This document shows positions 10,084 to 17,752 of a DNA stretch of 32,883 nt, piece by piece (within the stretch, counting starts at the first letter, position 1; every line of letters begins with the position of its first letter). The notes beneath the pieces were generated by a model. It had not been told where the DNA came from. It did no database searches and worked only from the letters and a program-made list of their open reading frames with translations. This DNA comes from Spirulina sp. CS-785/01 (GTDB lineage: Bacteria > Cyanobacteriota > Cyanobacteriia > Cyanobacteriales > Spirulinaceae): positions 1-32,883 of the forward strand of contig NZ_JAQMSD010000056.1 in NCBI RefSeq assembly GCF_028330525.1. Direction: 5' to 3'. The translations under genes and the position numbers were made by a program.

Positions 10084-10983
10084 TTACATGGACTCCGCTT
10101 GTAAATCTTCAATTAACTGTTCAAGATGCGATCGCTCGGCCTGATACACTTCCCCGCAAAAATGACAAGTAGCCTCAGCCCCATCATCCTTTTCAATCAT
10201 ATCTTGCAGTTCATCCACCCCCAGCAACTTCAACGCCCCTAACACCCGGTCAAAGGAACATCCGCAATGGAAATGCACCATCTGCACCCCTGGGAACACC
10301 GTTAACCCCATATCCCCCAACAACTCTTGGAAAATCTCCGGTAACGTCTTCTGGGCCCGCAACAGCGGTGTAAACCCAGACAACTTACCCACACGAGCTT
10401 CCAGCGTCGCCACCAACTCCTCATCCCGGGCCGCCTTGGGCATCACCTGCAACAGCAGTCCCCCAGAAGCCAACACATGGCCCTGTTCCACATAAACCCC
10501 CAATAACAAAGCCGACGGAGTTTGTTCCGAACTCACCAAATAATGACTGAGATCATCACCAATTTCCCCAGATACCAACTCCACGGTACTCGAATAGGGG
10601 TAGCCATAGCCCACATCTCGCACCACATAGAGATATCCGTCACGGCCAACCGCCCCCCCAACATCCAACTTGCCAACCTCATTGGGAGGTAACTCCACAT
10701 GGGGGTTATCCACATAACCCCGCACCGTCCCATCTAACCCTGCATCCACCAACACCCCCCCCAGAGGGCCATTCCCCTTAATGCGAATATTCACCCGTGA
10801 GTCTTCGCGTTTCATACTCGATGCTAAAAGTAACCCTGCCGACATGGTACGTCCCAAGGCCGCACTGGCCACATAAGAGAGTTGATGACGACGACGTGCT
10901 TCTTCCGTTAACCGAGTAGAAATTACTCCAACTGCTCGAATTCCGCCATCTGCGGCGGTTGCACGGATAAGTTGATCTGCCAT
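10084..10983 (-). CDS. hslO: Hsp33 redox-regulated chaperone
   Basis: This cytosolic holdase is activated by oxidation and prevents aggregation of unfolded proteins during oxidative stress. Its 299 aa match the family length. The start MADQLIRATAADGGIRAVGV and the segment SSTVELVSGEIGDDLSHYLV are typical Hsp33 sequence. The C-terminal redox switch has the zinc cysteines Cys240-x-Cys242 (HCGCSFDR) and Cys273-x-x-Cys276 (CHFCGEVY), all four present. The gene stands alone on the minus strand, convergent with the receiver gene, with a repeat-rich spacer at its 5' side. Confidence 0.97.
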   Translation of the reverse strand: MADQLIRATAADGGIRAVGVISTRLTEEARRRHQLSYVASAALGRTMSAGLLLASSMKREDSRVNIRIKGNGPLGGVLVDAGLDGTVRGYVDNPHVELPPNEVGKLDVGGAVGRDGYLYVVRDVGYGYPYSSTVELVSGEIGDDLSHYLVSSEQTPSALLLGVYVEQGHVLASGGLLLQVMPKAARDEELVATLEARVGKLSGFTPLLRAQKTLPEIFQELLGDMGLTVFPGVQMVHFHCGCSFDRVLGALKLLGVDELQDMIEKDDGAEATCHFCGEVYQAERSHLEQLIEDLQAESM

Positions 10984-11360
10984 GTCTTTAACCTATGTTT
11001 GTTTTTGATAGTTGCTTAATATACCTTAACGAAAATTGGGCTTGGGTATTGGGGAGTTGAGAGTTGATAGTTGGGGAATTGAACCACAAAGACACAAAGG
11101 ACACAAAGGGGAGATGGAGGAGATGGGGGGGAAGAAGTGAGGAGAGAAAAGTGAGAAGTGAGAAGTGAGTAGTCTGTAATTTTTTCTCTATCCTCTCTCC
11201 TCTATTCTCTCTCCTCCCTCTGGGGGAGAACAAAGAACCCAGAACAAACAACATTACTGTTTACTGTTTGCTGTTTGCTGTTTGCTGTTTACTGTTTACT
11301 GTTCCCAGTTCCGGAGTTCCCTGTTCCCTTGTTCACAAAGAACAAAGAACCAACAACCAA
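10984..11360. repeat. Heptamer-repeat-rich intergenic region with copy B of the 137-bp block
   Basis: The 377-bp gap between hslO and the DUF1688 gene is mostly 7-bp repeat material: GTTGAGA/GTTGATA/GTTGGGG near 11054, then CACAAAG-type units near 11090. Bases 11132-11268 are identical to 1-137. CTGTTTG/CTGTTTA units follow at about 11263-11300. The segment ending at 11364 (TTCCCTTGTTCACAAA then AACAAAG units) matches the tail of copy A and runs into the DUF1688 stop codon. The hslO promoter must lie near 10985-11040. Confidence 0.85.
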
Positions 11361-12635
11361 CTAAAAAACCGTCCCATCACTCTTTAACTCAAGGGGAGGA
11401 GTCCCGGACTGGCGCTTTTGTTGGGCAATTTGGCGGCCTGCGGCCCATGTTCCTCCCTGTAACACTTGCACCAACGGTAAATCTTGAGGGGTGCGTTGTA
11501 ACTTTTCCCGTAGTCTGGCCGCTATTTTATCTAAAAGAATCAGGGTTAAGGCTCGCCATTCTACAATGACTTCTGACCCCGGTAAATGAGGGGTAAAATA
11601 TAGCTCAATATTCTTTAACTCCAACAGTCCTAAGTCTAGACATAACCCCCCATTGCGATACTCGGCCAACCCGGTTAACTCCTCTAACCCGACTATCTCA
11701 ACCCCTAACTCTGTTAAGGGTTCGAGGAGAGAATAGGTTAACCATTGAGAGAGTTTGTGAAAGGGAACATAACGACATAATTCAGTCTCTAACTGGGGAA
11801 ACTCAGGAGGGGGAAAGGCCGACAAGGCCGAATGTTGCCACACATCCCCTAAATTTACCCCCGCGAGACGGTGACGACTCGCCCAAATGTCTCCCAACTC
11901 CGTTAAAATGGTCTGCAAGATAGTTGCCGCAGAAAGGCGCGGAGAGCCGTTTTCTGGGTGTTCGGCTACTTTTAACCAATAGTCCACTAAATTCCCTAAG
12001 CGAGGGGAAGAACTGCCAAAATATTGCGGTTTGTGGGGTAATATGTCTCCGAGACGTTGCAAGAGTTCTACTCGGCCTGTTAATCCTATCAAGGGGTTAT
12101 CGGGGGTGACTTGGAAGGAGTCGGCTAGGGTTTCAACGGTTAACTGTTGCAGTCCTCGCGCATCTGCTTGTAAGGGAAATTCTGGTTCACTGGACAATCT
12201 CCCTTGACAAAATAGCCGAAAACTGGCCACGGCTAACCCTTCGGACTGTTGGAACAGTTGCCCGGTTTCGGGTTCACTATATCGCCATTGTGACCCGGCC
12301 CCGGCATCGAGTAAGACACTGGTTATGGCTAATTCAATTTTTGCTTTGGCTTTATCGAGGGGAGAAAGGGAGGCGGTGAGTTGGTCTAGTTCGGTTATCC
12401 TAGAGACAGTCCCGACTTCAAAATGTCGCCACCGACTATGAAAGGGGATATTAAAGTCGGGATAGTTCTTTTGGGTGACTTGATAAACGTAGTCGGTAAC
12501 GGTGTCTAGTTGGTTCAGGTTACATTGAAAGTGGGGTAAACGGTTGTCGCAAGCCAATTGCAACAGGATACCACAGCGTTCCCGAATGGCTGCGGGGGTT
12601 CTTAAATAGTCTGCGAGTTGTTGTTCTTGGTTCAT
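11361..12635 (-). CDS. DUF1688 / URC4 (urg3)-family protein
   Basis: This 424-aa protein is recognised as the DUF1688 family, whose fungal member Urc4/Urg3 belongs to the URC uracil-catabolism pathway. Family-like stretches run through the whole length: TPAAIRERCGILLQLA near the start, SEGLAVASFRLFCQG, FQVTPDNPLIGLTGRVELLQ, PFHKLSQWLTYSLLEPL, GLAEYRNGGLCLDLGLL, and the end LQGGTWAAGRQIAQQKR to SDGTVF. The biochemical activity is unknown; soluble, no membrane segments. The start is ATG with AGGGGA directly upstream. No other uracil-catabolism gene (uracil phosphoribosyltransferase, URC1-like GTP cyclohydrolase) is next to it, so a role in that pathway here is inference from family only. Confidence 0.8.
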   Translation of the reverse strand: MNQEQQLADYLRTPAAIRERCGILLQLACDNRLPHFQCNLNQLDTVTDYVYQVTQKNYPDFNIPFHSRWRHFEVGTVSRITELDQLTASLSPLDKAKAKIELAITSVLLDAGAGSQWRYSEPETGQLFQQSEGLAVASFRLFCQGRLSSEPEFPLQADARGLQQLTVETLADSFQVTPDNPLIGLTGRVELLQRLGDILPHKPQYFGSSSPRLGNLVDYWLKVAEHPENGSPRLSAATILQTILTELGDIWASRHRLAGVNLGDVWQHSALSAFPPPEFPQLETELCRYVPFHKLSQWLTYSLLEPLTELGVEIVGLEELTGLAEYRNGGLCLDLGLLELKNIELYFTPHLPGSEVIVEWRALTLILLDKIAARLREKLQRTPQDLPLVQVLQGGTWAAGRQIAQQKRQSGTPPLELKSDGTVF

Positions 12636-13098
12636 TCCCCTAGATGATGGGTTCTCAGTGATGGGTGAGATGGGCGTACAGGAATGTTTTTCAGGGTATC
12701 ATGTCTTAGGGAATAGGGAATAGGGAACAGGGATTAGAGTATTTTTGGCTCACTTGAAGAAACCCAGTTTAAAAGTGTTGTACCTGCCTGACAAGTAACA
12801 TTAAATTTTTAATTTTTTAATTGGTCTATCAACCCGTTTTAAAGTGTTTTAGCTATTAGCATTGGGGGTTAACTCAAGGAATATTCGATTGTTTCGATTA
12901 TAATTTTAAGCTGAAAGGGAGTTTATAAGTGCGCGTCTATTTCCCATTATCAGGATAAGTTATTTTTAGGCAAAAGTCAAGAGCAATTTTAAGCAAAAAA
13001 CGCTCTAATTAAGGTCTGCTTCAAAACGGTTAGTTTGCTGGTTATAACAAACGACAAATAACAACCAAAATAACGAACAAAATAACAAACAACAAAAA
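12636..13098. other. Intergenic region with two heptamer-repeat patches
   Basis: This 463-bp stretch has no supported gene. Bases 12713-12745 hold AGGGAAT, AGGGAAT, AGGGAAC, AGGGATT, AGAGTAT, five 7-bp units in a row. Bases 13038-13097 hold AACAAAC/ACAAATA-type units that run into the stop codon of the TPR gene. The middle is AT-rich, without convincing promoter or hairpin. Confidence 0.6.
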
Positions 13099-14130
13099 TT
13101 ATTGATTATTTAATTGTTCTTGTAACTGGGTTAAATTGGCTTCAGCATAGCGATTGGTGGGATCAAGGCGTAAGGCTTCCTGATAAGCATACAGGGCTTC
13201 GTCATAGCGTTCCATGGCTTCTAAAGCAATCCCTCGATCAACCCACGCATTGGCGGCACTACTATTCCCCCAAATCCCATTCCCATCAAAGGCTTGCTCT
13301 AAGGATTCTAACCCCTCCTCAAAGCGTTCTAATAACATTAACATTTTTCCACGGCCATACCAATATCCTGAGTGGTCGGGATTAAGTTGTGTGGCTTGAT
13401 CATAGGCTTCAAAGGCTTCTTGATACCGTTGGAGGAGACTGAGAGTATGGCCTAAACCAAACCAGACTTCGGCGGGGTTGACTCCTTGCCAATCTTGGTC
13501 TAATTCTAAGGCTTTTTCGTAGGAAGCGATCGCATCTTCATACTCCTCTAAGGCACTTAATGTAATCCCCCGATTAAACCAAACATAGGAGGAATTTTCA
13601 TTTAAGGCAATGGCTTCATCATAGGCCACCAGAGAGTTTTCATAATCCTCGGTTGTCCAAAGCGTATAACCGAGACTCACCCAGGCTTCAAACACCGTCG
13701 GATCAAGATCAACTGCCCGTCTCAAGGGAATCACGGCATCTCGATATTTCCCCTCAGATAATAATTCTAAGCCCAAGTCATACCAATTATTAAAGCGATT
13801 ATCGAGGGCGGCATTTTGCTTAGAGTCCTCTGACTCTGGGGGAGAAGTCGTTGCTTCACTGTCAGGAGTGGTGGGAGACTCAATGGTTTCCACTTCGACT
13901 TCTGTATTGGGGGTTGTAGGAGACTCAATGGTTTCCACTTCGACTTCGGTATTTTGTACCGAGGGGGAAGTCTGGGGGTTGGTTTCCCGATGATTTTCTC
14001 TATTTTCGGGAGAGGGAGGAGACTCTCTGGGAAAAATTTGTTCTTCCAAAGCTCTAGCTGTTGCTCCCGATGTGAGTAAGAGTCCCACTACCGTTGCCAC
14101 CATGCTTGTTTGTGTTAATTTATGCCACAT
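13099..14130 (-). CDS. Exported TPR-repeat protein
   Basis: This protein has 343 aa from the chosen start. Residues 1-28 (MWHKLTQTSMVATVVGLLLT...ATA) are a signal peptide, followed by an acidic Pro/Thr/Ser-rich linker at about 30-110 and about six TPR units at about 112-335 (for example AVIPLRRAVDLDPTVFEAWV and ALYAYQEALRLDPTNRYAEA). It probably acts as a protein-binding scaffold in the periplasm or at the membrane. The ATG at 14130 has GAGG 8 nt upstream; an open frame continues to 14571, but that extension looks non-coding and overlaps the divergent peptidase gene. The linker holds a 45-bp tandem duplication (units at 13874 and 13919) encoding NTEVEVETIESPTTP twice. The partner is unknown. 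Confidence 0.85.
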   Translation of the reverse strand: MWHKLTQTSMVATVVGLLLTSGATARALEEQIFPRESPPSPENRENHRETNPQTSPSVQNTEVEVETIESPTTPNTEVEVETIESPTTPDSEATTSPPESEDSKQNAALDNRFNNWYDLGLELLSEGKYRDAVIPLRRAVDLDPTVFEAWVSLGYTLWTTEDYENSLVAYDEAIALNENSSYVWFNRGITLSALEEYEDAIASYEKALELDQDWQGVNPAEVWFGLGHTLSLLQRYQEAFEAYDQATQLNPDHSGYWYGRGKMLMLLERFEEGLESLEQAFDGNGIWGNSSAANAWVDRGIALEAMERYDEALYAYQEALRLDPTNRYAEANLTQLQEQLNNQ

Positions 14131-14476
14131 ACCCATTACCTCTCTTGAGGAGATTCCCGTCCTATTGGTTAGTATATCCTGTCCATTCTCGACTGTTTTT
14201 TTCCTCCTCAAAACCCTAATATATTGCAACGTTTTCCCCGGACTGCATGGATCACGCTTTACCCAAAATGCGAGGAGGCTTAGGTCAATTAGGACTATTT
14301 TCAGGGGGGTTTGTTCCCCTTGGTGAAATAAAAGTATTTTTCTTCTCAGAGAACCTGATCCGTTTGTCAGGAAGGCTTTTACAATAAAGTCTAGAATTGA
14401 GTCTAGGAATTCTCCGGATGGCTGGAGGTGTAATCCGAAGGCAGAGAAGGACTTTTTCAGACTCAGGGCAGCAATT
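14131..14476. promoter_or_regulatory. Divergent promoter region
   Basis: These 346 bp separate the start of the TPR gene (minus) from that of the M23 peptidase gene (plus). Both genes encode exported proteins, so shared control is possible. No operator or clear -10/-35 pair could be assigned by eye. Confidence 0.4.
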
Positions 14477-15322
14477 ATGCAAGTGAAGCTCATTGTGCGT
14501 TCTCTTTCAGCCGGTTTAGTCGGGTTTATCTCTTTTGGGGTTGTGGCCAGTGCGATCGCAATTCCCTTCAATCAACAAATCAATCGCACTGTTGATACTC
14601 CAGCAACAGAAGTTAACTCCCGTTCTTCCCATTCCTCTTTTCTCTGGCCAGCCTCCGGACAAATTTCCCAAGGGTTTCACCGTTACCACGAAGGACTGGA
14701 TATTGCGGGGCCTGTGGGGACTCCCATTTTAGCGAGTAAAGGGGGAACAGTGGTCGCTGCGGGGTGGGATGACTGGGGGTTAGGCAATGCCATCATGTTG
14801 CAACATCCCGACGGCACACGCACGGTTTATGGGCATAATCAGACGTTGTTAGTGGGAGAGGGGGAACAAGTCCAACAGGGGCAAATTATCGCCGAAATGG
14901 GCAACACAGGCAATAGTACGGGGCCTCATTTGCATTTTGAGGTGTATTTAGCGGGCGATCGCGCGATCGATCCCCTACAAGTCCTATCCAACGTCGCCCA
15001 ACAATCCCCCAACACTCGTCCTAACCCCACCATAACCCGTTCTCAACCCACCGCAACGGGAACATCAGACCAATGCACCCGTCCGGCCCTCATCGACCAA
15101 GAAACCCGTAATTTCCGCGTCAAAATCTGCCAAAGCAACGGTCAACTCTACTACTTCGGTCAATCCAAAACCAACCCCAGGGAGTCGGTATGGTTACGCG
15201 CTTGGGAGAGAGGAGGCCGCTACTACGCCGAAAACGGCAGTTATACCTATCGAGTGAAGCGCGATGGCATCGAAGTCCTACGCCATAATCAATTTATCCG
15301 TTCCGAACCTTTTTTAAATTAA
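14477..15322 (+). CDS. Exported M23-family peptidase
   Basis: This 281-aa zinc metallopeptidase would cut peptidoglycan cross-links or, if degenerate, regulate amidases. An N-terminal signal sequence (basic start, hydrophobic 7-28, cleavage near ASAIA) sends it to the periplasm. The M23 core at about 55-170 has the ligand set His71-x3-Asp75 (HEGLDIA), His120 (VYGHNQ) and His151-x-His153 (GPHLHFEVY), so it looks catalytically intact. A C-terminal domain at about 195-281, with two Cys and many aromatic residues (VWLRAWERGGRYYAENGSY), is not recognised. There are no LysM repeats or coiled coil, unlike EnvC/NlpD types. The 3' end is followed directly by reverse-oriented heptamer repeats. Confidence 0.93.
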   Translation: MQVKLIVRSLSAGLVGFISFGVVASAIAIPFNQQINRTVDTPATEVNSRSSHSSFLWPASGQISQGFHRYHEGLDIAGPVGTPILASKGGTVVAAGWDDWGLGNAIMLQHPDGTRTVYGHNQTLLVGEGEQVQQGQIIAEMGNTGNSTGPHLHFEVYLAGDRAIDPLQVLSNVAQQSPNTRPNPTITRSQPTATGTSDQCTRPALIDQETRNFRVKICQSNGQLYYFGQSKTNPRESVWLRAWERGGRYYAENGSYTYRVKRDGIEVLRHNQFIRSEPFLN

Positions 15323-15455
15323 GTGTGTTGTTTGTGAAAAAGGGAACAGGGAACTCCGGAACAGGGAACAGCATCCGAAGGCAGATGGCAGATGGCAGAT
15401 GGCAGATGTTGGAGAAAGGGTAAAATAGAACAAAGCACAGCACCAACAACCCCTC
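15323..15455. repeat. Heptamer repeats behind the M23 gene
   Basis: GGGAACA, GGGAACT, CCGGAACA, GGGAACA units (about 15341-15370) are the reverse complement of the tail of copies A and B. They are followed by GGCAGAT four times in tandem from about 15380. Relative to the upstream gene the orientation is the same as for the other copies: the repeat starts right behind the stop codon. Confidence 0.8.
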
Positions 15456-17135
15456 ATGGAGAAAGACACAGCCGTTCAAGCCAACAAATGGTGGCAAACA
15501 GGCGTAATTTACCAAATTTATCCCCTCACCTTTGCCGACAGCAACGGAGACGGGATAGGAGACTTACAAGGCATTATCCAGCGTCTCGACTACCTCAACG
15601 ACGGCAACCCCAACAGCACCACCTCCCTCGGTATAGATGCCATTTGGCTTTCTCCCATCAATAAATCGCCAATGGTCGATAATGGCTATGATATCAGCGA
15701 CTATTACGATATTTGCCCCACCTTCGGGACATTAGACGACTTTAAACAACTCCTCCAAGAAGCTCATAAACGAGGTATTAAAGTCATTATCGATCTCGTC
15801 GTCAATCATACCTCAGACCAACACCCTTGGTTTATCGAGTCCAGTTCCAGTCGAGATAACCCCAAAGCGGACTGGTATCAATGGCAAGACCCCATGGTAG
15901 GAGGACTCCCCAACAACTGGCTCTCCTATTTTGGCGGCACAGGTTGGACCTATAATGAGAAACGCGGTCAATATTACTTTCACACCTTCAATAAAAACCA
16001 ACCCGACCTCAACTGGCATAACCCCGAAGTTAAACAAGCCATTTATAATATTCTTCGCTACTGGTTAGACCAAGGAGTTGATGGGTTTCGCTTAGACGCA
16101 TCCAGTGTTTATATTCAAGATAAATATTATCGGGATAACCCCATGAAATTCGGGTCAACTGATAAAAATGATTATAATAACCAACATCACCTCTACGACA
16201 AAAACCTCCCGAAAAATCACCAAATTATTCGGGAAATGCGTCAAATTATTGATGAATACGAGGATAAAGTATTAATTGGCGAAACCTTCATTGATAACAG
16301 TCTTTACGAGTCTAACACCTTTTATGGGGTGTATAACGATGAACTCCATCTTCCCTTTGCCTTTGAATTCCCTTTTAGTCCTTGGTATCCAGGATACTTG
16401 CAACGACAAGTAGAAAAGCAAGAATTACTCACCCCTCCTGGTGCTTGGCCCAATTATTTTATTGACAACCACGATATTCCCCGTCACCTCTCCAGGTGGA
16501 TAACCTGTACCATGTGTACTGAACCGGTCCGTGTGGCCAAGGCCGCAGCAACTCTGCTGTTAACTTTACGGGGGACTCCCTTTTTATATTATGGCCAAGA
16601 AATTGGTATGGTGAACCATCTCGACATCCCCCCCGAAAAACTCCGGGATAAAGCGGTGGTGTTAAGTGACACGGGAGAAGTCCCCCCACCGAGAGATGGA
16701 AGTCGCACCCCGATGCAATGGGATACCAGTGCTGGTGCGGGGTTTAGTTTTGGCCGGGAGGTTGATCCTTGGCTACCGATTCATGATAATTACAAAGAGG
16801 TGAATGTGGCCACTGAGTTGGCCGATGAGGATTCAATTTTGAATTTTTATCGCCGCGTGATTCAAGTCCGTCGGAATAGTGAAGCCTTGTTACGGGGAAG
16901 ATGGAAACCTTTAATTCATTACCCCGATGAACAGTTTGCTTATTTACGAGCAACGGACAAGGAGCAGGTGGTGGTTATTTTAAATTTTGGCTATCAACAA
17001 CCGTTACGGTTAGATGAACCGTTAGAATATGGGAATTGGTGTGTTTTACTGTCCGAACGCTTTACAGCAGGGAAAGTGATTGATTTACCGGAAATGTTAG
17101 AAGCGTTTGAAATTCTCATTGTTCAACGAATGTGA
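15456..17135 (+). CDS. GH13 alpha-glucosidase (oligo-1,6-glucosidase-like)
   Basis: This cytosolic glycoside hydrolase of family GH13 has 559 aa and no signal peptide. It probably releases glucose from short alpha-glucans, sucrose-like or trehalose-like sugars. The TIM barrel starts WWQTGVIYQIYPLTF. A Ca-binding loop DSNGDGIGD (28-36) is typical of the oligo-1,6-glucosidase group. Conserved regions are intact: I DLVVNHTS (113-120), II GFRLDASS with nucleophile Asp214, III LIGETF with acid/base Glu276, IV FIDNHD with Asp340. A short beta domain ends the protein. Exact substrate specificity cannot be read. The start is an ATG without a clear ribosome site. The downstream Uma2 gene starts 7 nt after the stop. 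Confidence 0.9.
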   Translation: MEKDTAVQANKWWQTGVIYQIYPLTFADSNGDGIGDLQGIIQRLDYLNDGNPNSTTSLGIDAIWLSPINKSPMVDNGYDISDYYDICPTFGTLDDFKQLLQEAHKRGIKVIIDLVVNHTSDQHPWFIESSSSRDNPKADWYQWQDPMVGGLPNNWLSYFGGTGWTYNEKRGQYYFHTFNKNQPDLNWHNPEVKQAIYNILRYWLDQGVDGFRLDASSVYIQDKYYRDNPMKFGSTDKNDYNNQHHLYDKNLPKNHQIIREMRQIIDEYEDKVLIGETFIDNSLYESNTFYGVYNDELHLPFAFEFPFSPWYPGYLQRQVEKQELLTPPGAWPNYFIDNHDIPRHLSRWITCTMCTEPVRVAKAAATLLLTLRGTPFLYYGQEIGMVNHLDIPPEKLRDKAVVLSDTGEVPPPRDGSRTPMQWDTSAGAGFSFGREVDPWLPIHDNYKEVNVATELADEDSILNFYRRVIQVRRNSEALLRGRWKPLIHYPDEQFAYLRATDKEQVVVILNFGYQQPLRLDEPLEYGNWCVLLSERFTAGKVIDLPEMLEAFEILIVQRM

Positions 17136-17142
17136 GAGCATT

Positions 17143-17724
17143 ATGTATCCCCAATTGACCCTTCCTCCGCAACTTTCGTTAAAACTTAGCCAAGCGGATT
17201 TTATGCGTTTGGTATTAGCGAATCAGGATTTAAGATTAGAACGGACTGCAACGGGAGAATTGGTGGTGAATCCTCCGACGGGTGGTGAAACGGGAAGACG
17301 AAACCGGAGATTAACGGGAGAGTGCGATCGCTGGATAGAAGAAAACCCAGAATTAGGAGAGGGGTTTGATTCTTCGACGGGGTTTATATTACCCAATGGT
17401 GCAATTCGTTCTCCGGATGTGTCTTGGGTGAGTCGGGAAAGATGGGAGAGTTTAACCCCTGAACAACGGGAGGGGTTTATTCCCCTTTGTCCGGATTTTG
17501 TGGTGGAATTACGGTCTAAATCCGATAATTTAGCGACGTTACGGGAAAAGATGCAGGAATATTTGGACAATGGAACGCAGTTAGGATGGTTAATCGATCC
17601 TCAGACTCGTCCAGTGGAGGTTTATCGGCCCCAACAAGCAGTTGAGGTGTTAGAAAATCCAACGGTTTTAAGTGGGGAAGGAGTGTTATTGGGGTTTCGT
17701 TTTAATGTGAGTCGAATTTGGTGA
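17143..17724 (+). CDS. Uma2-family (DUF820) restriction-endonuclease-fold protein
   Basis: This 193-aa protein is of the Uma2 family, which is greatly expanded in cyanobacteria and has a PD-(D/E)xK nuclease fold. Visible elements are RLTGECDRWIEE, then GAIRSPDVSWVSRERW (catalytic Asp), CPDFVVELRSKSDN (the ExK motif, seen as E-L-R-S-K) and TQLGWLIDPQTRPVEVYRP. The ATG at 17143 is chosen because it falls after the stop of the amylase gene and matches the usual family start; an upstream in-frame ATG at 17107 would overlap that gene. Its role is not established; members are often linked to mobile elements. Confidence 0.9.
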   Translation: MYPQLTLPPQLSLKLSQADFMRLVLANQDLRLERTATGELVVNPPTGGETGRRNRRLTGECDRWIEENPELGEGFDSSTGFILPNGAIRSPDVSWVSRERWESLTPEQREGFIPLCPDFVVELRSKSDNLATLREKMQEYLDNGTQLGWLIDPQTRPVEVYRPQQAVEVLENPTVLSGEGVLLGFRFNVSRIW

Positions 17725-17752
17725 ATTTCCAATCTGCATAATTGAAATGATA

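Noticed and set aside
10988-11254. 88-codon minus-strand frame in the repeat region
   Set aside because: It is made of heptamer repeats and the 137-bp block; its composition reflects the repeat.
14131-14571. N-terminal extension of the TPR protein frame
   Set aside because: It overlaps the start of the divergent M23 gene, and the internal ATG at 14130 has a good ribosome site and a clear signal peptide.
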